DNA of 64,000 bases from the NCBI RefSeq assembly GCF_041051975.1, contig NZ_CP163435.1, forward strand, positions 6,799,001 through 6,863,000, read 5' to 3'. The notes under the pieces were generated by a model, which was not told the origin of the DNA, did not search any database, and was given only the letters and a program-made list of their open reading frames with translations. Shown in pieces: positions 41,393 through 49,856 of this stretch (position 1 is the first letter of the stretch; every line of letters begins with the position of its first letter). The position numbers and the translations under genes are program-made. The stretch is from Streptomyces sp. R21 (GTDB lineage: Bacteria; Actinomycetota; Actinomycetes; Streptomycetales; Streptomycetaceae).

Positions 41393-41836
41393 GACGCCTC
41401 GGTTCAGAAGACCATCCGGCGGGGCGCGCGGTGATGCCGGGATACCCGGCCCCTTGGCGCGCTCCTGGCAGGGGCGTACGTTCGACGGAGGCGGAGCAGG
41501 GGCCGGACCGGCAGCCTGTGCGACAGGACAGCGGATCCACCCAGTTCCCTCCAGGGATGCGCCGGGTGACGGACGAAAGAGCCCGCTCCCTGCAGCCATC
41601 TGTATCGAGCAACGACAAGCCGCCGGGGTCTGGGACGTCCGTACAGCAGCATAGTCCTCAACCCGGTGCGGCGGACGGCCCCACGTCGCCCAGTCCCAGG
41701 ATGTGGGCGGTGGCGAAGGCCAGGCACGCGCGCATATCCGGTGCGCTGCACGGTAGGTGGGAGAGCGGCACCAAGACGGCGGCGGACAGCCGCTCAGGTA
41801 TGGCAGTTGGTCGACTGCCCGAGGAGGTGGCTTCGC
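41393..41836. other. Divergent control region, STAS operon / Asp23
   Basis: I see no gene in this 444-bp gap. It contains the STAS leader GAACCGAGGCG and the conserved 37-bp element at 41622-41658 for the minus strand. GAGGAGG is the ribosome site for the Asp23 gene on the plus strand. Confidence 0.5.
41622..41658 (-). promoter_or_regulatory. Conserved 37-bp element, copy 2
   Basis: On the minus strand it reads AGGACTATGCTGCTGTAC then GGACGTCCCAGACCCCGGC. This is the best-preserved copy. It lies about 230 bp before the STAS start. Confidence 0.6.
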
Positions 41837-42331
41837 ATGACGGAGCCGAACGGTTCAACCCTGCAGAATCCCGATCCCGATGAGCCGGGCATCGGCGTGG
41901 GCACGATGCTTCAGACCGCACGCCCCGGACCTCAGGAACCGCCGGAGACCCGCGGCCGGACGACCATCGCGGACGGGGTGGTGGAGAAGATCTCCGGGAT
42001 CGCCGCACGGGAAGTCCCCGGAATCCACGCACTCGGCGGCGGATTCACCCGCACCATGGGCGCCGTGCGCGAACGGGTCCCCGGCGGGCACGCGAACGCG
42101 GGCCGCGGTGTCAAGGCCGAGGTCGGTGAGAAGCAGACCGCCATCGACCTCCAGGTCGTCGTCGCATACGGGGTCAGCATCCGGGAGGTCGCCGCAGAGG
42201 TCCGCGAGAACGTGATCGCGGCGGTGCAACGGATGACGGGCCTGGAAGTCGTCGAGGTGAACATCGCCGTCAACGACGTACACCTGCCGGACGAGGACAC
42301 ACCGCAGACCAGCGAGGACCGCGTGCTCTAA
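41837..42331 (+). CDS. Asp23/Gls24-family envelope stress protein
   Basis: A 164-residue protein. A polar N-terminus is followed by the Asp23/Gls24 domain: TTIADGVVEKISGIAAREVPGIHAL, VKAEVGEKQTAIDLQVVVAYG and IREVAAEVRENVIAAVQRMTGLEVVEVNIAVNDVHL. The family is alkaline-shock or envelope-stress related and often binds to membrane partners. The ATG follows GAGGAGGTGGCTTCGC. It is monocistronic and fits the stress theme of the block. Confidence 0.9.
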   Translation: MTEPNGSTLQNPDPDEPGIGVGTMLQTARPGPQEPPETRGRTTIADGVVEKISGIAAREVPGIHALGGGFTRTMGAVRERVPGGHANAGRGVKAEVGEKQTAIDLQVVVAYGVSIREVAAEVRENVIAAVQRMTGLEVVEVNIAVNDVHLPDEDTPQTSEDRVL

Positions 42332-42500
42332 TCGCAAGGCGGGCAGCGGCAAGAACTCCGCCCATCGCTCCTCCGCGGCACAGGCGCCGACGGCAAGCCA
42401 TGATCGCCCGATCCGGACGCAACTCGGCCCCGCTGATGGGCAATCCGCCACGGCCCCGCGTTCGGATCCGTCGGCGAGAGGATGGAACACATCGCTTTGC

Positions 42501-42698
42501 TCAGCGTCGACTTCCGCTTCGCCGGGTGGAGCTTCGCCGGGTGGACCAGCCTGACCCCACGCCGGCCGAGTGCACAGCGAGGAAAGCAAGCCCGACAAGC
42601 ATGAGGCTCGTCGGGCTGAAGATCACGTCGGTCGACGTCTCGGTGACACGGACGAAGAAGGCGATCACGAAGAGTACGGCGGCCACGAATGCGAGCAT
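42501..42698 (-). CDS. Small two-helix membrane protein
   Basis: A 65-residue protein with two hydrophobic segments (LAFVAAVLFVIAFFVRV, SLMLVGLAFLAVHSAGVG) and a short Ser/Arg tail encoded by a small tandem repeat (CGCTTCGCCGGGTGGA twice, 42510-42550). I recognise the type but know no function. AGGGGTAG precedes the ATG. The third copy of the 37-bp element lies upstream at 43013. Confidence 0.65.
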   Translation of the reverse strand: MLAFVAAVLFVIAFFVRVTETSTDVIFSPTSLMLVGLAFLAVHSAGVGSGWSTRRSSTRRSGSRR

Positions 42699-42881
42699 CT
42701 GTCTACCCCTGCCGGTGGACGGCGAACCACACGTGATCCCGGTGGCTGCGCCGTTCCCCGCCGGGTTCCCCGGAGGGCGCCGATCAGTCGCGTAAATCGC
42801 ATCCGGCGGTTGCATGTTGGACGGAATTGCGTTCGGGGGAGGGGGGTCGGAGCCGATGGGCGACGACGTCGGCGGGGACCA

Positions 42882-43124
42882 CAGGTGAATGACGGATCCG
42901 GCAGCCGATGTTCCGGGGCGTAGGACCCGGCCGGTTCCCTCGGGGATGCGCCGAGCGGGCGGCCGGGTGGGGTCCGCTCTGCGCAGGTATGCGGGCCAAG
43001 CAGTGGTGGCCCGCCGAGGTCCGGGACGTCCGTACGCGGCACAGTCCTGAGGCCGGTCCCATGGTTGGTCCTGGCGAGGGGCACCGTGATGGTCACACGG
43101 CGGTGACCGGGCGGCTCCGATGCC
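42882..43124. repeat. About 240-bp dispersed repeat, copy 2
   Basis: This matches 31538-31778. Here it is not followed by a STAS gene, so only the control DNA was kept or copied. It includes the 37-bp element at 43013-43048, one base shorter than the others (CACAGT in place of CATAGT). The gap 42699-43333 holds no other supported gene. Confidence 0.78.
43013..43048 (-). promoter_or_regulatory. Conserved 37-bp element, copy 3
   Basis: On the minus strand: AGGACTGTGCCGCGTAC then GGACGTCCCGGACCTCGGC. The TATGCT box is changed to TGTGCC, so as a promoter it is probably dead, while GGACGTCC is kept. Confidence 0.5.
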
Positions 43125-43333
43125 GTGCCGGGGGCGCTGATCGCAGGTGAAACACCGTCAGCCGGGCAGTCGTCCCGTTGTACCGTCCGCACCGCCGATG
43201 GAGCCTCACCCACCCCCGCGCTCAGCGGGAGTGGCCGGCGAGTTGTCGCTCGGCCTGCTCCTCGCCGTCCGCGATCACGCCGATGGCCGCGGCGTCGATG
43301 ACCGTCGGGCTCCGGAACTATCAAGGGACGTTG

Positions 43334-44122
43334 ATGGAGAACCGCAGAGAAGAAGAGGCACGGGCGCCGAGGCGCAAGGTGCTCGACCTGACTGCCGTGC
43401 AGGTGGTGGCGAGCGCACTCGCGACGGTGGTGGGCGCGGTGCTGGCGTCCCTGCTGGGGGTGGCCGGGACAATCATCGGCGCCGCCGTGGTCAGTGCCAG
43501 CGCGACCACCGGCGCAGCGGTCTTCTCGCATGCTTTCCGGCGGACGGGCGAGGGGATCCGCAGCCGGATACCGCCGGTGGGAGTGCCAAGGACGCCGGGC
43601 GAGGAGCGGACGGAACACCGCGCGGACGCGCGGGCGGTGTTCGGGTTACCCGCCGATGCTTCGGTTGCCGACGCGCCACGGCCCTTCGTGCCCTCCGAGG
43701 GCGAGTCGGTCACCACTCATCGAGGTGGATCCCTCCGGAGGTCCCTCGGCTGGAAGAAGTACGCCCTGGCGACGGGACTGGTGTTCGCCCTGGCGATGGT
43801 CACGGTGACCGCAGTGGAGCTGATCGCCGGGAAACCGGTGGCGGCCGTGGTCAGGAACGAGCCGGGCAGGGGAACCTCGGTGGGCGGCGGCTCGGCCGGT
43901 AACCGTGGTCCCGCAGACAGCGTGACACCCAGCCCGAGCGCGGCCAGTGGCTCGGCGCCGCAGACGGGCGGCTCCGCCTCGCCGGACGCGAGCGCGGCGC
44001 CGGACACCAGTTCCGGTCCCAGCTCGAGTCCCAGTTCCAGGGCTTCGGTGTCGTCCGTGCCGTCCGGAAGCGGTGCCGTGAGCAGTTCCGACGCCACCGC
44101 TCACCACCCCGGATCCCCCTGA
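43334..44122 (+). CDS. Two-helix membrane protein with Ser-rich outer tail
   Basis: A 262-residue protein. A charged N-terminus is followed by a helix pair (VVASALATVVGAVLASLLGV, IIGAAVVSASATTGAAVF), a cytoplasmic linker, a third membrane helix near residue 140 (YALATGLVFALAMVTVTAVEL), and a long Ser/Gly/Pro/Thr-rich tail of about 90 residues, probably outside the cell. Many Streptomyces proteins have this build and no known function. The ATG at 43334 follows AAGGGACG. Confidence 0.75.
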   Translation: MENRREEEARAPRRKVLDLTAVQVVASALATVVGAVLASLLGVAGTIIGAAVVSASATTGAAVFSHAFRRTGEGIRSRIPPVGVPRTPGEERTEHRADARAVFGLPADASVADAPRPFVPSEGESVTTHRGGSLRRSLGWKKYALATGLVFALAMVTVTAVELIAGKPVAAVVRNEPGRGTSVGGGSAGNRGPADSVTPSPSAASGSAPQTGGSASPDASAAPDTSSGPSSSPSSRASVSSVPSGSGAVSSSDATAHHPGSP

Positions 44123-44209
44123 TTCCAGAACACAGCCGTCGCAGTGAGACCGGCGCGATGTGCGCACCGGTTTCCTGCGACGGCTGTGCTTGCCGCGGAG
44201 AGGACGGTG

Positions 44210-44347
44210 TCACTGACTGGCAGGCGCTGCCATGTGCAGCAGCCGTTCGGTGATCTCCCGGTACTGCCGGAGTGCGAGCCGTAGTTCCTCGGTCTGCGCG
44301 TCGGTGTCTGGGTCCTGCCAGCCGGTGCGCAGGACGCGCCGTCGTTA
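44210..44347 (-). pseudogene. 3' relic of the 145-residue helical protein gene
   Basis: The last 45 codons of the gene at 31878 (LRLALRQYREITERLLHMAAP) are preserved. A deletion joins them directly to the stop codon of the upstream gene. The start, the disordered N-terminus and the first helices are gone. It follows the second copy of its partner gene in the original order. Confidence 0.8.
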
Positions 44348-44995
44348 TTACGTGCTGCTTCCCTTCGCGTGGCGTCGGGCCAGTGGCCACGGCGCGTGCC
44401 CCTGGTCCGCGCGGGAGGAGGCGTCGCGGTCCTCGCGGGAGGACGCGTCGCGCCGGTCCGGGTCGGCCGGCTGTTCGCCGACCAGCGCCTCGAAGAGGCC
44501 TCGGGCCTCGACCATGGCCTCCCGCATTTCCTCGGTGCCGCTCTGGTCGCGGGCCGCCGCGTGCATGCCGCGGTAGCCCTGGACATGGTGGGAGTGGTGG
44601 ACGGAGAGGGCGGCGATCTGTTCGTCGAACCGCTCGCCGTCGGGGAAGCCGCGGTCCCGTGCCAGGCGCGCCAGCAGCGCGTCCGCCTCGATGACGGCCT
44701 TCTGCGGTGATTCGACGAACTGCTCCTGGACAGCGGCCCATTGGGTCATGTAGTGCTCGCGGATCTCAGGCGACAACGGCAGCTCCGTGAGGGAGCCGTG
44801 CTCCTTCACTCGCTCGCCGAGTTCCTGCTCGGCAGCCTTGATGTCGCCGTCGTGGTCGGCGACGGCACGGCCGTACTCGGAGCCGAAGCGCCGCTTGAGC
44901 CCGTGCCCGCCACCGCCTCGCACTCGTCCACGTCCGAGATAGAGGAGGGTGGCCAGACCGATGACGATCAAGGCGATGATCACGACGGTGGACAT
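44348..44995 (-). CDS. Membrane-anchored helical stress protein, copy 2
   Basis: A 215-residue paralog of 32315-32935. The membrane helix (VVIIALIVIGLATLLYLGRGR) and the domain motifs GLKRRFGSEYGRAVADHDGD, FVESPQKAVIEADALL and GYRGMHAAARDQ are kept. An extra acidic repeat (DASSREDRDASSRAD) lies near the C-terminus. The stop is TAA at the deletion junction with the relic at 44210; the first copy uses TGA overlapping the next start. It is probably still functional. Confidence 0.82.
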   Translation of the reverse strand: MSTVVIIALIVIGLATLLYLGRGRVRGGGGHGLKRRFGSEYGRAVADHDGDIKAAEQELGERVKEHGSLTELPLSPEIREHYMTQWAAVQEQFVESPQKAVIEADALLARLARDRGFPDGERFDEQIAALSVHHSHHVQGYRGMHAAARDQSGTEEMREAMVEARGLFEALVGEQPADPDRRDASSREDRDASSRADQGHAPWPLARRHAKGSST

Positions 44996-45124
44996 GGCCG
45001 CCTTCTCTGACTATCGGTTCGCGCGTTGGTCTGCTTCATTGCCGTCAATTCCTGTCGGCTCATTGAGCATTGAGGCCTGCTGGGTGGTGTCCGCACGGTG
45101 CGGGAACGGCCCGGGGCGCTTCTG

Positions 45125-45252
45125 TCACAGCTTGAAGCCGTCCTTGGCCTTGTCGCCGGACTGCTTCAGGTTCCCGGAGATCTGGTCGGTCCTTCCTTCT
45201 CGCTGCAGTCGCCTGTTGCGGGCGGCCCGGCCGATGCGTTCGGTGACCCGGA
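45125..45252 (-). pseudogene. csbD relic without start
   Basis: The last 41 codons of a CsbD-like gene remain (VTERIGRAARNRRLQ, GRTDQISGNLKQSGDKAKD). The upstream side is joined by a deletion to the tail of the hydrophobic protein gene at 45253, removing the start and the first 15 codons. No alternative start is in place. Confidence 0.8.
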
Positions 45253-45411
45253 TTACCTGCGGCTGCGCCTGCCCCCGCCGCGCCCGCGGCTAGCGAAGCC
45301 GGCGAGCCAGACGGCCAGGAGTACGGCGGCGACCCACCAAAGGGCCTGCATGGTGAAGCCGAACCCGAACACCACCAGGATCAGCAGAAGGAGAAGCATC
45401 CACAGGATCAT
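45253..45411 (-). CDS. Tiny hydrophobic membrane protein, copy 2
   Basis: A 52-residue copy of the protein at 33292. The helices LWMLLLLLILVVFGFGFTM and LWWVAAVLLAVWLAGFA are kept. The tail is cut to SRGRGGGRRSRR because the deletion junction with the csbD relic creates a new TAA stop. It is still a plausible gene, with the same ribosome site. Confidence 0.72.
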   Translation of the reverse strand: MILWMLLLLLILVVFGFGFTMQALWWVAAVLLAVWLAGFASRGRGGGRRSRR

Positions 45412-45573
45412 TGCCGGGCCTCCGGACCGCGGGAAATTCCTGACTTCCGCGGGGGCCGGGCGAAGCGGGAAGGTGGAATGCGTCGCCCGAGTGATCCGGA
45501 GTGGCATAGCCCTACGCCGTGCTGTCAGTCAACGCCGGGCGACCTCCCTTGTCAACGGAGTGTCGACACGGGG

Positions 45574-46109
45574 TCCGGCACTGATGCGCGAGGTGCGCCC
45601 CCGATGGAGCGCGAGAGGTGATCGACGCTGCCGTGGGCTCGCGCCGTACCGTGCACGCCAGCCCTCGTCGCACTCCTTGGACAGACGTCAAGTGGCCACC
45701 CCTTTTCGACCGGTCCTGGCGGAGGACGCTGACGTGGGTCGCTATCCGCAGCCTCTGGGGAGGACTAGTCTGTTCGAACAGGCCCCGGCCCCCGGCATTG
45801 ATGCGTTGTTCCGCTCCGGGGAGGCCCGCCGTGTTCGTTCTGCTTCTCGTGCTGATCGTGGTCCTGTTCGGCCTCGGCTTTCTGCATCCCTTCTGGTGGG
45901 TGGCCGCGGCCGTGTTGCTCTTCGGTGCCACCCGCCACGGCCGTGATCGCGGGGGAGGCTGGATCCGCGGTGACGGGTCCGATCTCGGGGGCTACCGGGA
46001 CTACCAGGAGCGCCGGGACCGTCGGGACCGTTGGGACCGTCGCTACAGCCGTCAGAACCGGGCGCGTTGGAGGCGCGAGGACCGTCGGGACCATGAAGGC
46101 GGCGGGTGA
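45574..46109. repeat. Duplicated segment, copy 2
   Basis: This matches 33935-34460. The boundary at 45571-45574 is another deletion junction: the last codons of the 70-residue gene are joined to DNA that in copy 1 lies about 330 bp further on. The gap 45412-45830 holds only this repeat DNA. Confidence 0.85.
45831..46109 (+). CDS. Membrane protein with Arg/Asp-rich tail, copy 2
   Basis: A 92-residue, nearly identical copy of the protein at 34182 (FVLLLVLIVVLFGLGFLHP, later DYQERRDRRDRWDRRYSRQNR). Only a few residues differ. The same GGAGG site, GTG start and upstream CTGTTCGAACAG palindrome are present, so expression signals were copied too. Confidence 0.8.
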   Translation: MFVLLLVLIVVLFGLGFLHPFWWVAAAVLLFGATRHGRDRGGGWIRGDGSDLGGYRDYQERRDRRDRWDRRYSRQNRARWRREDRRDHEGGG

Positions 46110-46193
46110 CCGGTGAACCGGCCTGGCATCCAGAGGTTCCCGGGCGGCCTTCGGCCACACCGGACGCGCGAAGACCGTGGAGAGGTGGTTGCC

Positions 46194-46610
46194 GTGCATC
46201 GCATAGCCGTGCTTCCGAAGGACTGGTGGGGGCTGAGGGCCGAGTCCTCGGTGGAGGAGGACCCGGCGGGTGAGGACGTCGTGGCCCTGCGCAACGAGAT
46301 CGGCGAGCTGCGGCGGGCGCTGGCCGCCCGTGCGGTCGTCGACCAGGCCTGCGGCATCGTGATGGTCCTGGCCCCCTGCCGCCGTGGGCCGGCCAGGAAC
46401 CTGCTGGTGGACATCTCGCGGCAGTGCAACACCGAACCGCCGGACGTGGCAGCGGCTCTGGTCGCCACCTGGGAGGGCGAGCCGCTCTCGCGGCTGATGC
46501 AGCGGGGGCTGCGGCGTGCGCTGCGGCGGCTCTACGCGGAAGGCCGAGTGTGCGACTCACCACCGGCGGATGAGCCGTCCGGAAGGGGAGAGGGAAGGGA
46601 AAGGTCATGA
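46194..46610 (+). CDS. ANTAR-domain protein, copy 2
   Basis: A 138-residue ANTAR protein. EIGELRRALAARAVVDQACGIVMVL and NLLVDISRQCNTEPPDVAAALVA form the domain, followed by a helix shared with copy 1 (RALRRLY) and a polar tail. The GTG at 46194 has GGAGAGG 8 bases upstream; the frame is open to 46113. Its stop overlaps the PRC-barrel gene start by 4 bp (ATGA), so the two are coupled. Confidence 0.75.
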   Translation: MHRIAVLPKDWWGLRAESSVEEDPAGEDVVALRNEIGELRRALAARAVVDQACGIVMVLAPCRRGPARNLLVDISRQCNTEPPDVAAALVATWEGEPLSRLMQRGLRRALRRLYAEGRVCDSPPADEPSGRGEGRERS

Positions 46611-46963
46611 TTCACGCAGCCGATGTCCGAGAGTGGCGTGACCGCGACGTCGTGGATGCGCAGTCGCACAAGATCGGTGTCCTGGAGGCGGTGTATGTGG
46701 ACACCACCACGGATGAGCCGGCCATGGCCACGGTTCGTACCGGACTGCCCACGCGGCACCGGCTGGTCTTCGTCCCCTTGGCGGACGCGATCGCCGGGCC
46801 GGACTATCTCAGGGTCGACTATGCCAAAGCTCTGGTGAGGCAGGCTCCTTCGATCGGCACCGACGACGTGCTGCCCGCCGAGCAGGAGGAAGCGATCTTC
46901 AAGCACTACGGACTTGCCTACAAGCCCGGTGCGGCCGGCGAACGGCAACTGGCGCGCCGCTGA
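46607..46963 (+). CDS. PRC-barrel domain protein, copy 1
   Basis: A 118-residue soluble protein with a PRC-barrel fold (DVREWRDRDVVDAQSHKIGVLEAVYVD, TVRTGLPTRHRLVFVPL). A conserved tail follows (QAPSIGTDDVLPAEQEEAIFKHYGL). PRC-barrels occur in RimM and in photosynthetic reaction centres; the actinobacterial stand-alone form has no known role. It is coupled to the ANTAR gene. A paralog on the other strand is at 49021. Confidence 0.87.
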   Translation: MIHAADVREWRDRDVVDAQSHKIGVLEAVYVDTTTDEPAMATVRTGLPTRHRLVFVPLADAIAGPDYLRVDYAKALVRQAPSIGTDDVLPAEQEEAIFKHYGLAYKPGAAGERQLARR

Positions 46964-47003
46964 CCGCTCATGGACAGGATGGCCGTGTTGTGAGGTACGC
47001 ACA

Positions 47004-47236
47004 GTGCACCAAGAGACCACGACCCGTGGAGAACAGTGGCTGTTGACGGCTGTCACTTCGACGGGGGACGCGGCGTTGGTCGTCGAGATACTCGAACTGC
47101 GGGCCAAAGTCGAGCCAAGCTCCGGGACGTGGCCGTTGCCCTGGTCGCCACGACGAACGACGAGGCGCTCCCGGAACAGCTGCGGAGGGAGCTGCGCCGG
47201 GCGTTGCGGCGCCTTCATGCGGCGGAGCGGCTGTGA
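47004..47236 (+). pseudogene. ANTAR gene with internal deletion
   Basis: The first 34 codons match the start of the ANTAR gene at 34623 (TTRGEQWLLTAVTSTGDAALVVEILELRAK). Then about 45 codons of the ANTAR core are missing and the frame shifts. The last 36 codons continue in another frame (LRDVAVALVATTNDEALPEQL). It is a third, broken ANTAR copy. Confidence 0.8.
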
Positions 47237-47490
47237 CGGGTCCGGCGCCGTGGCCGGAGCCTCCCGCGTACCCCGTCGCGGCGATGGCCGGTGCCGCTCG
47301 TTCCGGCACGACCGTGGGCCTTCTGCGGGTCCGGGGGCGCCGGACCCCGGACGGCCGACCGGGAGCGGCCGTAGGGGAAAGCGGTGATGCGCTCGTCGTG
47401 CTGGTTGTTGAGCAGATGGATCAGGAGCACGCCGACAGTCACCATCGCCAGGAGCACGACCACGGTCACGAGGGTCTCCACGGCCCTCAC
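47215..47490 (-). CDS. Possible small membrane protein
   Basis: A 91-residue frame from a GTG at 47490. It has one clear membrane helix (LVTVVVLLAMVTVGVLLIHLLNNQ) and a basic Pro/Arg-rich tail. It overlaps the ends of the ANTAR relic and of the gene at 47487. The ribosome site is poor, so the start and coding status are uncertain. Confidence 0.42.
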   Translation of the reverse strand: MRAVETLVTVVVLLAMVTVGVLLIHLLNNQHDERITAFPYGRSRSAVRGPAPPDPQKAHGRAGTSGTGHRRDGVRGRLRPRRRTRHSRSAA

Positions 47491-47879
47491 ATCCCCCGTG
47501 CCGCATCCGGTATCGCACGAGCGACTGCCGGGACGCCGGTTATCGGAGCGGTGACGGCCGGGATCCGTCGACGTGTGATCGAAGCGCGGTCCTCGTGGCC
47601 TCCTTCGGCGTCCCAGACGGCTTGCACGGCCCGGTCGCTCTCCGACACGGTGCGCAGGCGCGCCGCCTCCGCCATCAGGAGGCCCGTGGCCGAGGTGCGC
47701 AGTGGGGTGCTCGCGGCGGCCATCAGCCAGCCGGCCGAGACGGGAGTCGTCCGCGGATCGAGCACGGCAGTCAACGAGCACGGCAGTCCGAGCACAGTGG
47801 TGAGAGCCGACGACATGCGGAGAGGGGGAGAGGAGGGCCGGTGTCCGCGTATCGGCGTGTACGAAACGGTCGCAGTCAT
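47487..47879 (-). pseudogene. Shrunken DUF5994-like gene
   Basis: A 130-residue frame. Its first residues (MTATV) and its C-terminal part (LMAEAARLRTVSESDRAVQAVWDAEGG) match the full-length protein at 48102. The central domain (WWPRSRDLAAELPAL to the VTAARLM helix) is mostly missing. It remains open, so a short protein could still be made, but the domain cannot fold normally. Confidence 0.55.
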
Positions 47880-48101
47880 GATGCGAACCCTGCTCCGGAC
47901 CGGTTGGACCCGGTCCGGCGTAATCAATCGCCGAAAACGACAAAGGCATGGAGGCCGGTGCGCGAAATACCCTCGGTAACACCAGGCTACTCTTCCGGCC
48001 GGCCGGACGGACTCTGCCCATCGGCCGCGGTGACCCGGGACCGGTTACCTGAGTCGACCGATCCGGGACGGCGAGTCGATGAGCAGATCCGGCGAGCAGT
48101 T

Positions 48102-48686
48102 TTACGGACGCGATCCGTGCAAGTGTGCGGGGCTGCGAGAGGCCGTACGGTCGGCGTCCTGCCCGCCTTCGGAGTCCCAGACCCGCTCCCGGGCAGAGTC
48201 CCAGTCGGCCTCGGCCGCGGTCCGGAAGAACTCCGCCTCCTGGATCAGGCCGCTCGCGGTGAGACTCCGCGAAGGATCCTTGGCTGTGTTCATCAGCCGG
48301 GCGGCCGTGACGGCACCGGTCCCGGGCGGGATCACCAGGAGGTCCCAGCGGCCGACGGTGTAGGAGAACAGAAGCAGCTTGTGCGGGTCCTGCTCGGCCC
48401 TGAACCAGCCGACCCTCACCACATGCCCGTGGACGGGGATCCTACGGGGGATGACCGGCCAGAACGTGGGGTTCACGGTGACATGCGTGATCCGCCCCCA
48501 CAGTGGGTCGAGAACCGCGACGAGCGCCGGAAGTTCAGCCGCCAGATCACGGGAGCGTGGCCACCATGCGCCGTCGATCAAGGCAGGGTTGCTGCCGGTT
48601 GGCGCGAGCTGGAGCCGCAGTGGCGGCGAAGCGGATGCGGGGATCCGGTCTTCGACCGCAGGTTTGTGGAACATGGTTGCGGTCAT
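48102..48686 (-). CDS. DUF5994-family protein
   Basis: A 194-residue soluble protein. The block PPLRLQLAP, ALIDGAWWPRSRDLAAELPALVAVLDPLWG, WPVIPRRIPVHGHVVRVGWF and LLLFSYTVGRWDLLVIPP is typical of DUF5994, common in Streptomyces and of unknown function. A helix near the C-terminus (FFRTAAEADWDSARERVWDSEGG) is shared with the shrunken copy at 47487. The ATG at 48686 follows no strong site. It is expressed alone. Confidence 0.82.
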   Translation of the reverse strand: MTATMFHKPAVEDRIPASASPPLRLQLAPTGSNPALIDGAWWPRSRDLAAELPALVAVLDPLWGRITHVTVNPTFWPVIPRRIPVHGHVVRVGWFRAEQDPHKLLLFSYTVGRWDLLVIPPGTGAVTAARLMNTAKDPSRSLTASGLIQEAEFFRTAAEADWDSARERVWDSEGGQDADRTASRSPAHLHGSRP

Positions 48687-48816
48687 GGCCCGGCCCCTGC
48701 CCCGGGCCGGTCTGCACCGGCCCGGCGTTGTGACTCGCCGAGAGCGACACGAGCGGGAAAGCCCGTGTACGAAGTGTTCCCGGTAATTCCAGGGTACTCC
48801 CGGCCAGGGCCCGACC

Positions 48817-48987
48817 TCAGCGGAGCGGACGCCGCCGAGAGCGCCGGGACAGAAGCACGGCGCCGACGGAAATATCGGCCACGAGAACCACGATGCCGAT
48901 GATCAGCAGATAGCCCAGACCTCCGGCTGTCGCGCCGATGATTCCCAGGACGATGGCAACGAGAAGGAACAGGAGGAAGTACGCCAC
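48817..48987 (-). CDS. Tiny two-helix membrane protein
   Basis: A 56-residue protein (VAYFLLFLLVAIVLGIIGA, GLGYLLIIGIVVLVADISVG, then a basic tail ending RRSRRRPLR). A very strong ribosome site AAAGGAGGT lies 9 bases before the GTG. The type is found in many Streptomyces; its function is unknown. It is the first gene downstream of the PRC-barrel gene at 49021, so they may share a transcript. Confidence 0.8.
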   Translation of the reverse strand: MAYFLLFLLVAIVLGIIGATAGGLGYLLIIGIVVLVADISVGAVLLSRRSRRRPLR

Positions 48988-49020
48988 GACTCGGACACCT
49001 CCTTTGGACCGTGCCGCCGT

Positions 49021-49377
49021 TCAGCGGCGTGCGAGCTTTCGTTCGCCGTTCGCGCCCGGCTGGTATGTCATGCCGTAGTGCTCGAAGATCGCTTGCTCCT
49101 GCTCGGCGGGCAGGATGTCGTCCGTGCCGATCGAGGGAGCCTTCCTGACCAGGCTCCTGGCGTAGGCGATCTTTACATAGCCCGGCCCCAGGAGTGCGTC
49201 GTGGACGGGCGCGAAGACCAGGCGCCGACGGGTCGGCAGCCCGGTCCGTACGGTGACCACGGCTGGTTCGTCGGTGGCGGTGTCCACGTAGACCGCTTCG
49301 AGCACGCCGATCCTGTGCCCCTTCGCGTCGACGACATCGTGGGTCCGCCACTCGCGGATGTCGGCTGCCTGGATCAT
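49021..49377 (-). CDS. PRC-barrel domain protein, copy 2
   Basis: A 118-residue paralog of 46607-46963. ADIREWRTHDVVDAKGHRIGVLEAVYVD, TVRTGLPTRRRLVF and RKAPSIGTDDILPAEQEQAIFEHYG are conserved. GGAGGGACAGTTC precedes the ATG. It is on the opposite strand to copy 1, so this part of the block was inverted or copied separately. Confidence 0.87.
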   Translation of the reverse strand: MIQAADIREWRTHDVVDAKGHRIGVLEAVYVDTATDEPAVVTVRTGLPTRRRLVFAPVHDALLGPGYVKIAYARSLVRKAPSIGTDDILPAEQEQAIFEHYGMTYQPGANGERKLARR

Positions 49378-49856
49378 GAACTGTCCCTCCGGAGCGGGAC
49401 ACCTGTCGATGCGGGCCACGTCCCGTGGAAGGTCGGGGCCCGGCCGGAACCGCCGCTGCGGCTGTGGCAACGACTCCGGCGCAAACACGCCGGAGTCGCC
49501 CTTCCGGGCGGCTGCACGTGAGAGTGAGCCAACCCACGTTCCATGCTACTGCGGCTGGGTGCGCCCGCACTTTCCCGAGCGTGGCCGCGCGTCTCACCCT
49601 CCAGTTGCTCCTCCTCGTACGAGAAGGTCTGGACGCTGGACCGGGGCGCCGCCGGGCGCGCCATCCTCGCCGCCCGGCAGATCGTCCGGGAAGTGGTCGC
49701 AGACGCAACCAGGCGGGGGAGCCAGGACGCCGATCCGGTCGAAGGCACTGCCGGGGGAGCGCCCAGGACGCCGCACCGCCGCACCGCTTGCTCCGGCGAC
49801 AGCTCCACTCGCTCCTCTACGCCTCCGCACGCGCCGTTTCCGCGTGGTGCGGGCGG
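49378..49856. other. Gene-poor gap with no recognised gene
   Basis: Frames are open on both strands, as is usual in high-GC DNA, but none has a convincing start, ribosome site or family. A plus-strand stretch at about 49620-49750 (VWTLDRGAAGRAILAARQIVREV) looks protein-like and may be a relic. Confidence 0.35.

Noticed and set aside
42665..43618. 317-residue minus-strand frame containing the 240-bp repeat
   Set aside because: Similarity to the frame at 31400-31780 comes from duplicated non-coding DNA; frames differ in start and end and have no codon signature.
49374..49808. 144-residue minus-strand frame upstream of the PRC-barrel gene
   Set aside because: It is low complexity, without a ribosome site or family; it overlaps an equally open plus-strand frame.
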